From assembly GCF_000272405.2 (NCBI RefSeq), contig NZ_AJZM02000378.1:39440-103439 (forward strand): a stretch of DNA of 64,000 bases, read 5' to 3'. Positions 35,086-44,252 of the stretch are shown here, piece after piece (positions within the stretch are counted from its first letter, which is position 1; the number at the start of each line of letters is the position of its first letter). The position numbers were made by a program, and so were the translations under genes. Below the pieces are notes generated by a model. That model saw only the letters and a list, made by a program, of their open reading frames with translations, was not told the DNA's origin and did not search any database. The DNA comes from Vibrio tasmaniensis 1F-187 (GTDB lineage: Bacteria; Pseudomonadota; Gammaproteobacteria; Enterobacterales; Vibrionaceae).

Positions 35086-36288
35086 TTAGATATCAGCTAC
35101 ATCAAATTCAACAGCTGTCTCTACATCAGCTTCGTAATCAACACCATCAACACCGAAACCGAACAACTTCAAGAACTCTTCTTTGTACTCAACGTAGTCA
35201 GTCAGTTCTTTTAAGTTTTCAGTTGTGATTTGAGGCCATAGGTTACGACAATGCTCTTGAATGTCGTCACGCAGTTCTAGGTCATCTAGACGTAGACGGT
35301 TCACTTCATCAACTTCTGCTGCGCTGCCGTCTGCTTTGTATAGACGTTGGCTGAACATGCGGAAGATCTGTTCCATACAACCTTCGTGAATACCTTCTTC
35401 ACGCATCTTCTTGAACACCATCGCGATGTAAAGAGGCATAACAGGAATCGCAGAGCTTGCTTGAGTCACAACAGACTTCAGAACAGCAACGTTTGCAGTA
35501 CCGCCAGTTTGGCCTAGTTTTTCGTTAAGCGCTGATGCTGCACGGTCTAGATCCATCTTAGCTTTACCTAGCGCGCCATCCCAGTAGATTGGCCACGTTA
35601 GCTCTGTACCGATGTAGCTGTAAGCAACAGTCTTACAACCGTCAGCTAGAACACCCGCTTCAGAAAGTGCGTTGATCCAAAGTTCCCAATCTTCACCGCC
35701 CATTACAGTAACAGTGTCTTTGATCTCTTCTTCAGTAGCAGGCTCAACGCTTGCTTCGATGATCGCATCTTTGTTTGTATCTACCGCTGTAGATGTGTAA
35801 GTCTCACCGATAGGTTTAAGAGATGAACGAATCACTTCGCCAGTCTCTGGCATTTTACGCACTGGAGATGCCAGTGAGTACACAACCATATCGATTTGAC
35901 CTAGATCTTCTTTGATCAGGTCAATTGTTTTCTGTTTAGCTTCGTTAGAGAAAGCATCGCCGTTAAGGCTTTTTGAATACAGGCCTTCTTCTTTAGCTAG
36001 CTTATCGAACGCTGCTGAGTTGTAAAAACCAGCTGTGCCCGGCTTTTTCTCAGTACCGGCTTTCTCGAAGAAAACACCGATAGTTGAAGCGCCGCCACCA
36101 AATGCAGCCGCAATACGTGAAGACAAGCCGTAGCCACTTGAAGAGCCAACAACGAGTACACGTTTAGGTGCATTTGCGATTGGGCCTTGAGCTTTTGTGT
36201 AAGCAATTTGTTCTTTTACATTAGCTTCACAACCGACTGGATGTGTTGTAGTACAGATGAATCCGCGAATTCGAGGTTTGATGATCAT
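35086..36288 (-). CDS. fabV: Trans-2-enoyl-ACP (CoA) reductase FabV
   Basis: 400 residues, the length of FabV. Motifs: [17 protein letters not shown], cofactor site [20 protein letters not shown], and the catalytic Tyr-x8-Lys in [13 protein letters not shown]. It performs the last step of fatty-acid elongation, reducing trans-2-enoyl-ACP with NADH, and is insensitive to triclosan in known members. It lies downstream of fadE in the same direction, but a terminator lies between (36457). The open frame has two more codons upstream. Confidence 0.95.
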   Translation of the reverse strand: MIIKPRIRGFICTTTHPVGCEANVKEQIAYTKAQGPIANAPKRVLVVGSSSGYGLSSRIAAAFGGGASTIGVFFEKAGTEKKPGTAGFYNSAAFDKLAKEEGLYSKSLNGDAFSNEAKQKTIDLIKEDLGQIDMVVYSLASPVRKMPETGEVIRSSLKPIGETYTSTAVDTNKDAIIEASVEPATEEEIKDTVTVMGGEDWELWINALSEAGVLADGCKTVAYSYIGTELTWPIYWDGALGKAKMDLDRAASALNEKLGQTGGTANVAVLKSVVTQASSAIPVMPLYIAMVFKKMREEGIHEGCMEQIFRMFSQRLYKADGSAAEVDEVNRLRLDDLELRDDIQEHCRNLWPQITTENLKELTDYVEYKEEFLKLFGFGVDGVDYEADVETAVEFDVADI

Positions 36289-36456
36289 ATTCAACTTCCT
36301 TAAAAAATCAGGTTAAGGATAAGAGTTTCGTGCGCAAATGGCATCTAATTTCTGTAAAAATGTGGTGAAAATGCAAGTGGTTGGAGCACTCAACTGATAT
36401 TTGCCGACTAAGTCACCATTTGTTAACGCTTCTATTGCGACTTCTACGACAAAAAC

Positions 36457-36484
36457 AAAAAAGGCACCTTATTAGGTGCCTTTT
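36457..36484 (-). terminator. Rho-independent terminator of fadE
   Basis: AAGGCACCT pairs with AGGTGCCTT around TATT; the minus strand carries a T-rich tail. It separates fadE from fabV. Confidence 0.85.
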
Positions 36485-36497
36485 ATCATTTCGTTAT

Positions 36498-38780
36498 CTA
36501 AGCAACGCTATTTAGCTTAGGTTTTAACTCTTTTCGCGTCAAAGTTTCACTAAAGTCATGACTGAAGTGGTCAACTTGAATCGCTGTGTAACGTAGTTTA
36601 TCAGCAGCAACAATTTGGTCGACTTCTTCTTGTGTCAGAACATCGGCAGCAAGTGCTTGAGCCAGTTTGTCTGCCAACAAGCCTTTACGAGCCACTTTGC
36701 CCTCTTTCACTGCTTTAAAGATCTTACGCTCCAGAGGCTTGATGCTGTACATCGCATTGAACGCGTTCTCCATAAGGCCAACACTATCATCCTCTTCCTT
36801 GCCGATGTAGCAAAGGTGAGTCAGACGTTCACGGTGTGCTCCCGGAGTCATCAAGCTTTCTGCTAGTTGAACTGTTAGGTTATCACTTGGTTTTTCGAAG
36901 TGGTTACCTACAGGGAAAACTAGACCTTTAAGTACTTTTCCAACCATCTTGTTCGGGAAGTTACGGTACGCTTCTTGTAACGACTTAGCCGCATTGTGGA
37001 AACAGTGTTGAACCGCGTAGTGTACGTAGTCTAGGTCAGCTTGTTGACGACCTTCGTCTTCATACTTTTTAAGTGCAGCAGACGCCATGTATAGGTAACT
37101 TAGACCATCACCCAAACGTGCAGAGATAAGCTCTTTACGTTTCAGTTCGCCACCTAGCGTCAGCATTGCGAAATCCGCACTCACTGCAAGCGCGCGGCTC
37201 AAGCGAGTCAAATCTTGGTAGTAAGGCTTCGTTGGACCACTCATGTCGGCTTTAATGAACTTAGAGCCAGTAAGTGCTGCACCAAACGCGCCAAACGTGT
37301 TTTTAGTTGCGTGTGAGATGTGCTTGAACAACAAGCTATCAAAGTCTTTTGCACCTTGCTTCTCATCTGGGTTCGCTGCCGCTTCCATTTCGCTCAATAC
37401 GTATGGGTGACAACGTGTCGCACCTTGACCGAAGATCATCAGGTTACGAGTTAGAATGTTCGCACCTTCTACTGTGATAGCAACTGGAATACCTAGGTAA
37501 GGCGCAGCCAAGTAGTTCATTGGGCCATCTTGAATTGCACGACCTGAATGGATATCCATTGAGTCATTCAGAATAGTACGAGCCATCTCTGTCATGTGAT
37601 ACTTCGCGATAGCCGTTACGATACCCGGCTTCTCTTTCATATCAAGTGAAGTGGTTGTCAGTGTACGAGTCGCTTCTAATAGATACGTTAAACCACCAAT
37701 ACGGCCTAAGCTCTCTGCAACACCTTCAAATTTACCAATCGACATACCGAACTGCTTACGAACATAAGCGTATGCGCCGGTCGTTTTCGCTGTTAGGTGG
37801 CCCATCGCCGTACCAAGTGCGGGTAATGAGATACCACGACCTGCAGACAGACATTCCACCAGCATACGCCAGCCTTTACCTGCGTAATCTGCGCCACCGA
37901 TTAGCCATTCCATAGGAATAAATACATCGTGACCGCGTGTTGGACCATTCATAAACGCAAGACCAAGTGGATCATGACGCTCACCAATCACAACACCTTC
38001 GTGGTCTGCCGGGATAAGCGCACAAGTGATACCAATGTCTTCTTTGTCACCCAGTAGTTTTTCTGGATCGTGCAGTTTGAAAGCCAAACCAAGTACCGTT
38101 GCCACTGGTGCTAGCGTAATGTAACGCTTGTTCCAGTTAAGCTTGATGCCTAGTGTCTCTTTACCTTCGTGCATGCCCATACACACTGTACCGACATCAG
38201 GGATACCACCCGCATCAGAACCAGCTTCAGGGCCTGTTAGTGCGAAACAAGGGATATCTGTACCGTCAGCAAGACGAGGTAGCCAGTAATCTTTTTGATC
38301 TTGAGTACCGTAGTGAGACAGCAGCTCACCAGGGCCAAGAGAGTTTGGAACCATTACCGAAACCGCGGTACTGATACTACGCGTTGCAATCTTAGTTACG
38401 ATTGTAGAGTTGGCGTGCGCCGAAAATTCACGGCCGCCGTACCCTTTCGCGATAATTAGCGAGAAGAAACGCTCTTTGCGTAAGAAGTTCCACACCTCTT
38501 CAGGAAGGTCCCGGTCTTCTTTCACAATTTTGTGGTCATCAAGCATAGCGAGTAGAGTTTCCAGTTCATTGTCCATGAACGATTGCTCTTCTGCTGTCAG
38601 CTGAGGTTTTGGGTACTGGTGAAGCTTAGTGAAATCTGGTTTACCAGAAAACAGCTCTCCGTCCCACCACACGCTACCCGCTTCCATCGCTTCTTTCTCG
38701 GTGCTAGATAGGGGTGGTAGTACTTTTTTAAAGAGTTTAAAAGCTGGGTCACTTACCCATTTTTGTCTTAGAGAGCTCAT
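36498..38780 (-). CDS. fadE: Acyl-CoA dehydrogenase FadE
   Basis: 760 residues, the first enzyme of beta-oxidation. It has an acyl-CoA dehydrogenase fold: TGPEAGSDAGGIPDVG for flavin binding, YVRKQFGMSIGKFEGVAE, and the long C-terminal FadE-specific part from about 480. E. coli FadE has about 814 residues; here the N-terminal membrane stretch is shorter. psrA precedes it after 55 bases on the same strand, so the two may be cotranscribed. The gap between holds an inverted repeat TTCAC-N10-GTGAA. Confidence 0.94.
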   Translation of the reverse strand: MSSLRQKWVSDPAFKLFKKVLPPLSSTEKEAMEAGSVWWDGELFSGKPDFTKLHQYPKPQLTAEEQSFMDNELETLLAMLDDHKIVKEDRDLPEEVWNFLRKERFFSLIIAKGYGGREFSAHANSTIVTKIATRSISTAVSVMVPNSLGPGELLSHYGTQDQKDYWLPRLADGTDIPCFALTGPEAGSDAGGIPDVGTVCMGMHEGKETLGIKLNWNKRYITLAPVATVLGLAFKLHDPEKLLGDKEDIGITCALIPADHEGVVIGERHDPLGLAFMNGPTRGHDVFIPMEWLIGGADYAGKGWRMLVECLSAGRGISLPALGTAMGHLTAKTTGAYAYVRKQFGMSIGKFEGVAESLGRIGGLTYLLEATRTLTTTSLDMKEKPGIVTAIAKYHMTEMARTILNDSMDIHSGRAIQDGPMNYLAAPYLGIPVAITVEGANILTRNLMIFGQGATRCHPYVLSEMEAAANPDEKQGAKDFDSLLFKHISHATKNTFGAFGAALTGSKFIKADMSGPTKPYYQDLTRLSRALAVSADFAMLTLGGELKRKELISARLGDGLSYLYMASAALKKYEDEGRQQADLDYVHYAVQHCFHNAAKSLQEAYRNFPNKMVGKVLKGLVFPVGNHFEKPSDNLTVQLAESLMTPGAHRERLTHLCYIGKEEDDSVGLMENAFNAMYSIKPLERKIFKAVKEGKVARKGLLADKLAQALAADVLTQEEVDQIVAADKLRYTAIQVDHFSHDFSETLTRKELKPKLNSVA

Positions 38781-38835
38781 AGTTCAGATCCTTTTGTTCA
38801 CTATATTGTTTGTGAATGTTTTGCTTTTTATTGTT

Positions 38836-39465
38836 TTATTCTTTTGCTGACATGCCAGCGGCCAAATATGGAATAAGAATATCGACCACTGCCTTAGCAT
38901 CTATCTTTCTGTCATAGTCATTCTCTGCAATTTCTATTAGAGCTTGGCTAGATGCCATGGTGAATACACAAGTCCCTAGGGTGAAGTGCAATCGCCAAAA
39001 TAACTGTTCTTGAGTGAGGTTTGGGTTGGCTTTCATTACTGAGTTGGTAAACAAAGTCAGTACTTCGCTATAACGAGTAGTAATGAACCAACGTAAGTGA
39101 CCTTGCACGTCCGTATAACCTCGGCCAATGAGTAACATAAATCGACTCGTACCATTTGGCCTTACATCATTGAGTGCCCTTAGTGGCTGTCTTAAAGACT
39201 CAAACACGTCACTCATAGAATACGTTTCGTTCAAATTTAAGTTCACTAGTGCATCTTGCAATGCTGGCATAAATGCTTCTAAGTAACGATTGAGTACCGC
39301 ACGAACCAGAGTCTTCTTATCGCCAAAGTGGTAGTTCACTGAAGCAAGATTGACATTGGCTTTACTCGTAATCGTGCGTAAAGAGGTGTCATTAAAACCG
39401 TGCTCAGCAAATAAGCCTTCAGCCACATCTAAGATTTTGTCTTTGGTTGTACTTCTTGGTGCCAT
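38836..39465 (-). CDS. psrA: TetR-family fatty-acid regulator PsrA
   Basis: 209 residues. N-terminal TetR helix-turn-helix (ILDVAEGLFAEHGFNDTSLR, then ANVNLASVNYHFGDKKTL). The C-terminal ligand domain and the position upstream of fadE fit Vibrio PsrA, which responds to long-chain fatty acids or acyl-CoA. The frame is open from 39474, but MAPRSTTKDK at 39465 is a more usual start. A promoter and a PsrA-like box lie immediately upstream, so it probably represses itself. Confidence 0.88.
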   Translation of the reverse strand: MAPRSTTKDKILDVAEGLFAEHGFNDTSLRTITSKANVNLASVNYHFGDKKTLVRAVLNRYLEAFMPALQDALVNLNLNETYSMSDVFESLRQPLRALNDVRPNGTSRFMLLIGRGYTDVQGHLRWFITTRYSEVLTLFTNSVMKANPNLTQEQLFWRLHFTLGTCVFTMASSQALIEIAENDYDRKIDAKAVVDILIPYLAAGMSAKE

Positions 39466-39481
39466 TTCAATCACTCGTATT

Positions 39482-39494
39482 AAACAACTGTTTG
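39482..39494. promoter_or_regulatory. PsrA-like operator over the psrA start point
   Basis: On the minus strand CAAAC-AGTT-GTTT fits the PsrA pattern [GC]AAAC-N2-4-GTTT[GC], except the final base. It lies just downstream of the -10 element, a good place for autorepression. Confidence 0.6.
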
Positions 39495-39495
39495 A

Positions 39496-39524
39496 AATAT
39501 ACGCTTAGAACATTTATTTAACAA
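39496..39524 (-). promoter_or_regulatory. Sigma-70 promoter of psrA
   Basis: On the minus strand TTGTTA (39519-39524), a 17-base spacer, and TATATT (39496-39501). Transcription would start near 39489, inside the PsrA-like box. Confidence 0.65.
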
Positions 39525-39547
39525 GCAAGCAACATCACATTTTCACA

Positions 39548-39564
39548 AATTGGTCGTACCAGTT
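39548..39564. promoter_or_regulatory. FadR-like operator upstream of psrA
   Basis: AATTGGTCGTACCAGTT is near-palindromic and close to the FadR pattern AACTGGTCNGACCAGTT. It lies about 25 bases upstream of the psrA -35 element and is shared with the opposite-strand transcript. Confidence 0.55.
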
Positions 39565-39689
39565 GTAAGCATTACGTTCTAAGCGATTGAATAGAGACGC
39601 GTTTAATTAAAAAGAGAAAATTAATGAATTTTTGGGGAACTGAAATGGTAATCGAGGGTCATAAATTAAGTAGAAAACAGAGTATTTAG

Positions 39690-39827
39690 ATGTTTAACAG
39701 GCCGTCAAACTTGTTTCTCACTGTTTTCTTAATTACTGCATTTTCCTTATTAACTCCTATACTTGTATCCGCCCAAACCGCGTTGGTTTGGGCTTTTTTT
39801 TATCTAAGATCACGGTGTTTTTTTTAG
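39690..39827 (+). CDS. Candidate small protein or small RNA unit opposite psrA
   Basis: A 45-codon frame starts with MFNRPSNLFLTVFLITAFSL, a signal-peptide-like stretch that would be cleaved after LVSA. It has no clear ribosome site. The frame runs into and past the perfect terminator at 39771-39800, so its last 18 codons are the terminator hairpin and its tail. This favours a noncoding transcript or a leader peptide over a normal gene. No other + strand gene precedes the terminator, so some transcript must be made here. Confidence 0.35.
   Translation: MFNRPSNLFLTVFLITAFSLLTPILVSAQTALVWAFFYLRSRCFF
39771..39800 (+). terminator. Orphan rho-independent terminator
   Basis: GCCCAAACC pairs with GGTTTGGGC around GCGTT, then eight T, on the + strand. 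No annotated + strand gene lies upstream between it and psrA's divergent start, which marks an unannotated transcript. Confidence 0.88.
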
Positions 39828-39842
39828 GTTAATAGTAGACAC

Positions 39843-39869
39843 AAAAAAGCCCTCGAAACCGAAGGCTTT
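39843..39869 (-). terminator. Rho-independent terminator of the adhesin gene
   Basis: On the minus strand AGCCTTCG pairs with CGAGGGCT around GTTT, followed by six T, 36 bases after the stop. Confidence 0.82.
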
Positions 39870-39904
39870 CATTACATTAAAGTTCAAAGCATTTCACGAT
39901 CCTA

Positions 39905-42649
39905 CTAGGCAGCATCATTTTTGATTAACTCGGCTAGCACCGAAAGATCATTGCCGAGATCAACCGAAGCTCCCATTTCCGTTGCAATACCTTCAACCAC
40001 TATGGTTTGAGTATCACTGCCGCCATTGATTGGAATCGATAGTGCGATATCGTCTCCATCAACAGACACTTCAATCATGCCAAGCAGCTCGGCCATTTGA
40101 GTTTCATCTTGTGGGTCTTCAAGTAGATCATTGAGGTCAATCAGATCACCGGCGCCCTCCGTATAAAGCTCAAAGTCTTTAATGATATCGGTCCCATTGT
40201 CGAGCGTAGAGTCTAGCCAAGTGAAGATGTTGTCTCCGCTATCTCCAATCAGCAGATCGTTGCCTGACTCGGCATACAAAGGTTCATTACTCGCTGCACT
40301 AATAACGTTATATTGCTGCGGTTCTTCGATATCTATGGTGACCGTCTCTACCGTACTTTCTACGCCATTAGAGTCGACCGCGACATAATCAAACTGCGGG
40401 TCTTCAGTTACCGCCTCGTTACCTTGGACATAACGTAACTCCCAACTGCCCCCTGTCGATGACAACTCCATTCCAACGATCGGATTATCTGGTGATGAAT
40501 AACTGAAATCATAAAGTATTTGGCTGTTTCCGGTGTCTCCGGGGTCTTTCTGATACTGCTCTGTATGCGTTGTACCATCAGCAAAGGTATAGAGTACTTC
40601 AACATAAACATTACTATTGGTGTTAAATGAACCACCCAAACCATCTAGACCAAAATCAACGACCCCTAATGGATTATTCGTAAAATCGAGGACTAAGGTC
40701 TCCTGTTTGTTCATACCTCTACCATCGGTATCACCAATACCAAAACCGACATGAGACTGTTCACCTTGATACTGTTTCAAAGGCTTATTATTGTTGTCTT
40801 CAATCGTAACCGTAATCGTATTGCCGTTATCTAGGGTAATAAGTCTCTCGGTTGGCGACACCGCGACGCCCCAATTATAGAAACCATCAACGAGCTCTGG
40901 CATATCGTCAGGGGCACCACTAAAGCCCATTTCAAACATTTCTCCAGGCCCGGCAACGAAGCTGATATTGTTTGGGACAAACAACACACCGTTGTCGACG
41001 TCAGACTGCACAATTTCTCTCGTGACACCATTTTCATCGGTATACAAAAGGCTGCCGTTGGTTGGCAAACTTTCTATCCGAATATTAAGTGGAATGTCGT
41101 CATGATCATCTTCTATATCTGAGATGTAATCTGGCATGCCGCCATCTTCAGAATCGAAGAGGATAGGTATAATCGCGTCCTCATCATTAACGACCGTAAA
41201 ACTGGTCGCTTCAGGTGCGTCATTGACACCATTGATGGTTATCTCGATAACATGCTCTACACCATCGATGGCGGTGACGACATATCGCTCAATAACCGTG
41301 TCGTCATCGTTCAAATATTGAACCGCATCGTTATCAACGACATAACTCCATGCCCCTTCAGGAGTAATCGTTAACATACCTAGTGCAAGTGCATAAGTAG
41401 ATCCAACAGGGGTAAACACGCCATTAGGTTTAAATGCAGGCATGTCACTGGTGTCGACGTCAGTAATCGTTAAAGTACCAGACACCGAGAGTTCGTTGGT
41501 ATCTTCATTGACATCGACGTCCTCTGTCACTTCTCCCACGTCAGAGTCACCTTCCCCAATCGTAATCTCAGATGGATCATCAGCACCATTAATAGTGATT
41601 GTCACTTCACTTGTGGTTCCGTCAATCGCAGTAACCGTGTAAACCTCGGTGATAAATTCATCGTCATCGAGATATTGCACATCGTCGTTGTTAACTACGT
41701 AAGTCCAAGCACCATCAGGGTCGATGCTCAATACGCCTAGCTGTGATTCGTTTGTTGAACCTACGAGGTTAAACTCACCGTCAGCTGAATAGGTAGGAGT
41801 GTCGCTGTCTACATCTGTAATTACGATCTGACCAGACGTCACTAATTGATTGGTGATCTCATCTACATCAATGTCCTCAGTCACACTGCCCGAGTCATCG
41901 GTAGCGACTGCCGCATCATCAGTACCAATGATGGTGACGGTGATGACTTGTTCGCCACCGTCGGAGGTTTGCACTGTCGTCGTATCTTGAATTTGCTCGC
42001 CATCAGCAAGTTCATCAAATGGACTGTTGGCCACGAATGTCCAGGAGCCATCCTCATTAACGACAAAAGACCCGAACCCATTTTCGCCTTCCGCATCTTT
42101 GGCGATAAAGGTAACGTCCGGATCGTCAATGGTTAAAGCGCCCCCGGTTTCAATAGGCTCATCCTGTTCAAACTCAATAACGTTGGTTTCACCTGAAACA
42201 AGCGCAAGAGCAATGATATCGAAAAGAGCAATACTTTGAGTTTCGGACAACCCTTGAGATTCAAGTCCGTCAGTTTCAAAGTTTGTTGAAGCCAGAGTTT
42301 CAGCCCCTGTACGTTCAATCCTACCGCTGTTGGTTAGACTTGAGCCTTGCTCACCTGCTGCGGCATCAAACTCTTCACCCAATTCTGTTGGATCAAACCC
42401 TTCTTCAATAGCACGTTGAACTTGAGCGATCGCATCATCAGTGTCTATCACGTTTTGCTGACCTTGGTCATCGACAAACCGTGCAGAAACGTTTGGCACG
42501 CTCTCTTCAGTTGTTTCGACAGTGACAATGACGTCGCTAGTAGCTGGTTGCTCGCCCGGAGGCAAACGTCTAACTTGGCCTTGAGCGTCGAGCACTATAA
42601 CGCCGTTCGCAAGACCTAGTATACTTAGGTTGATATTTCCCATTTCCAT
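39905..42649 (-). CDS. LapA/BapA-type VCBS-repeat adhesin, type I secretion substrate
   Basis: 914 residues from MEMGNINLSILG. Residues about 1-100 are a retention module (MEMGNINLSILGLANGVIVL) ending in FDAAAGEQGSS. AAAG at 96-99 resembles the LapG cleavage motif [TPA]AAG. Two clear VCBS repeats (about 250-470), preceded by a related partial unit, each hold a DGAWTYVV-like core, followed by other beta-rich regions. The C-terminus has an RTX-like segment SGNDLLIGDSGDNIFTWL and a VCA0849-type type I secretion target domain. It is divergent from the TolC-like gene. The longer open frame reaches 42751, but GTGGGA precedes 42649/42643. LapA-type adhesins are held at the surface when cyclic-di-GMP is high. 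Confidence 0.88.
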   Translation of the reverse strand: MEMGNINLSILGLANGVIVLDAQGQVRRLPPGEQPATSDVIVTVETTEESVPNVSARFVDDQGQQNVIDTDDAIAQVQRAIEEGFDPTELGEEFDAAAGEQGSSLTNSGRIERTGAETLASTNFETDGLESQGLSETQSIALFDIIALALVSGETNVIEFEQDEPIETGGALTIDDPDVTFIAKDAEGENGFGSFVVNEDGSWTFVANSPFDELADGEQIQDTTTVQTSDGGEQVITVTIIGTDDAAVATDDSGSVTEDIDVDEITNQLVTSGQIVITDVDSDTPTYSADGEFNLVGSTNESQLGVLSIDPDGAWTYVVNNDDVQYLDDDEFITEVYTVTAIDGTTSEVTITINGADDPSEITIGEGDSDVGEVTEDVDVNEDTNELSVSGTLTITDVDTSDMPAFKPNGVFTPVGSTYALALGMLTITPEGAWSYVVDNDAVQYLNDDDTVIERYVVTAIDGVEHVIEITINGVNDAPEATSFTVVNDEDAIIPILFDSEDGGMPDYISDIEDDHDDIPLNIRIESLPTNGSLLYTDENGVTREIVQSDVDNGVLFVPNNISFVAGPGEMFEMGFSGAPDDMPELVDGFYNWGVAVSPTERLITLDNGNTITVTIEDNNNKPLKQYQGEQSHVGFGIGDTDGRGMNKQETLVLDFTNNPLGVVDFGLDGLGGSFNTNSNVYVEVLYTFADGTTHTEQYQKDPGDTGNSQILYDFSYSSPDNPIVGMELSSTGGSWELRYVQGNEAVTEDPQFDYVAVDSNGVESTVETVTIDIEEPQQYNVISAASNEPLYAESGNDLLIGDSGDNIFTWLDSTLDNGTDIIKDFELYTEGAGDLIDLNDLLEDPQDETQMAELLGMIEVSVDGDDIALSIPINGGSDTQTIVVEGIATEMGASVDLGNDLSVLAELIKNDAA

Positions 42650-42944
42650 ATTCCCACTTCTGCCCAGAACACACCAAACGCGGATCCAATCCCACTCTGC
42701 GCTGTGGCTATTTCCTACAATAAATTTAGTAGTGGCATTATTGATAATCAACTCACTAAAGGCATGGAAATGCGATGCTTTTTAAATTAGTCAATAGCAA
42801 TAGCGACTTACATTCAAAAAAAAACCAACAAACTTCGCATTTTTTTGCAAATGTCCTAAGCTTCGTTTAATACCATTCACTCAATTCAACGGTAAACGTA
42901 GGTTGGGAAACGGATGAGGCATTGAAAGTAGAAGGAGAGCTACT
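42650..42944. promoter_or_regulatory. Divergent promoter region of the adhesin and TolC-like genes
   Basis: The 295-base gap contains no gene and must hold both promoters. It has long A and T tracts (near 42820-42850). No -35/-10 pair or regulator site stands out. Confidence 0.4.
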
Positions 42945-44252
42945 TTGAAATTGTTTAAATTATCCATAATGTGTTGCTTAGTTGCTGCAGCACCACTCGC
43001 CGCTCAAACTCTGGAACAGTCTGTGGCTATTACCCTGGCAACGAATCCAGAGATAAAAAGCATCTTTAACGAATATGTGAGCGTGAAAAAGCGTAATGAC
43101 GCCTCTGGTGGGGCATACAGGCCGAGTATCGACCTTGATGCCGGTATTGGTTATGAAGGTATAAACCCTGCACCAAATAACGGTCCAGACACGGATCTAA
43201 CAAGAAAGGAAGCAACGATTTCCCTCACTCAATTGCTGTGGGATGGTTCTTCGACTCTGAACGATATTGACCGTACCGCTGCAGAAGCCGAATCAGTTCG
43301 TTTGCAATTGATAGCCGATGCCGAAGACAAAGCACTGGAGGTAACACAAATATATCTCGACGCAGTAAAAGCGACTGAGGTACTGGCGCTGTCAGAAAGT
43401 AACCTTGCGATACACAAGAAAATCTATAAAGACATAAAAAAACGAGCGAGTTCAGGCATAGGTTCTACCGCAGACGTTTCGCAAGTAGAAGCTAGGATTG
43501 CAAAAGCTCATGGTAACTTATTAGCCGCCCAGAATAATTTGATCGACACACATACCCAATTTAGAAGAGTTGTAGGACAAGAACCGCTAGGTCTGATTTA
43601 CCCAAGGGCCGACATATCTTGGATTCCACTGTCATTGTCAGATGCCCTAGTTGACGCTTTAGATAAACACCCTGTAATTAAAATAGCGGCGGCAGATGTC
43701 GACGCAGCACATTTTCAATATAAACAGTCCAAAGGCGTAAACTATCCTACATTCTCTATCGAAGCGTCTCAGTCATGGCGTGATGATGCAGGAGGCGATG
43801 AAGGTTCAAGTCAAGAAACGCTCGCAATGCTGAGAATGCGGTATAACTTGTACAATGGTGGTACAGACAGCGCCAATTCAGAAGCTTCTGCTTACCAACT
43901 CAATAAGGCGAAAGATCTTAGAGATCGTGCTTATCGCCAAGTCGAAGAAGGACTTCGCCTCTCATGGAGCGCCTTAGATCTCACACTGCAACAGAAAAAC
44001 TTTTTGTCCGACCATGTTGATTCAGCTTCAGAAACCGTTATCGCCTATGAAAAACAATACCGAATAGGGAAACGTACTCTGCTTGACTTGCTCAATACTG
44101 AGAACGAACTGTTTGAAGCCCGCAAAGATTATCTGGATGCCCATTACTCGGAGCAGTACGCTAAATACCGAGTGATGAACGCTACAGGTTCTTTATTGAA
44201 CGCTCTACTGGTCGACATACCAGAAGAGTGGACAACGGCCGTGGAGTATTAA
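42945..44252 (+). CDS. TolC-family (LapE-like) type I secretion outer-membrane channel
   Basis: 435 residues from a TTG start with AAGGAG placed 7 bases ahead, so I trust this rare start. Signal peptide ends at LAAQ. Two long helical halves typical of TolC: LEQSVAITLATNPEIKSIFN, SSGIGSTADVSQVEARIAKA, LDALLDLLNTE-like segment KRTLLDLLNTENELFEARKDY. Being divergent from the VCBS adhesin, it is the likely export channel for it. No ABC ATPase or membrane fusion gene is next to it. Confidence 0.9.
   Translation: MKLFKLSIMCCLVAAAPLAAQTLEQSVAITLATNPEIKSIFNEYVSVKKRNDASGGAYRPSIDLDAGIGYEGINPAPNNGPDTDLTRKEATISLTQLLWDGSSTLNDIDRTAAEAESVRLQLIADAEDKALEVTQIYLDAVKATEVLALSESNLAIHKKIYKDIKKRASSGIGSTADVSQVEARIAKAHGNLLAAQNNLIDTHTQFRRVVGQEPLGLIYPRADISWIPLSLSDALVDALDKHPVIKIAAADVDAAHFQYKQSKGVNYPTFSIEASQSWRDDAGGDEGSSQETLAMLRMRYNLYNGGTDSANSEASAYQLNKAKDLRDRAYRQVEEGLRLSWSALDLTLQQKNFLSDHVDSASETVIAYEKQYRIGKRTLLDLLNTENELFEARKDYLDAHYSEQYAKYRVMNATGSLLNALLVDIPEEWTTAVEY

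Noticed and set aside
38797-38817. Inverted repeat TTCAC-N10-GTGAA between psrA and fadE
   Set aside because: It is the reverse of the CRP arrangement and fits no regulator I know; noted only in the fadE entry.
42600-42751. Long N-terminal form of the adhesin from 42751
   Set aside because: The extra 34 residues do not fit the retention module start, and the ribosome-site signal is at 42649/42643.
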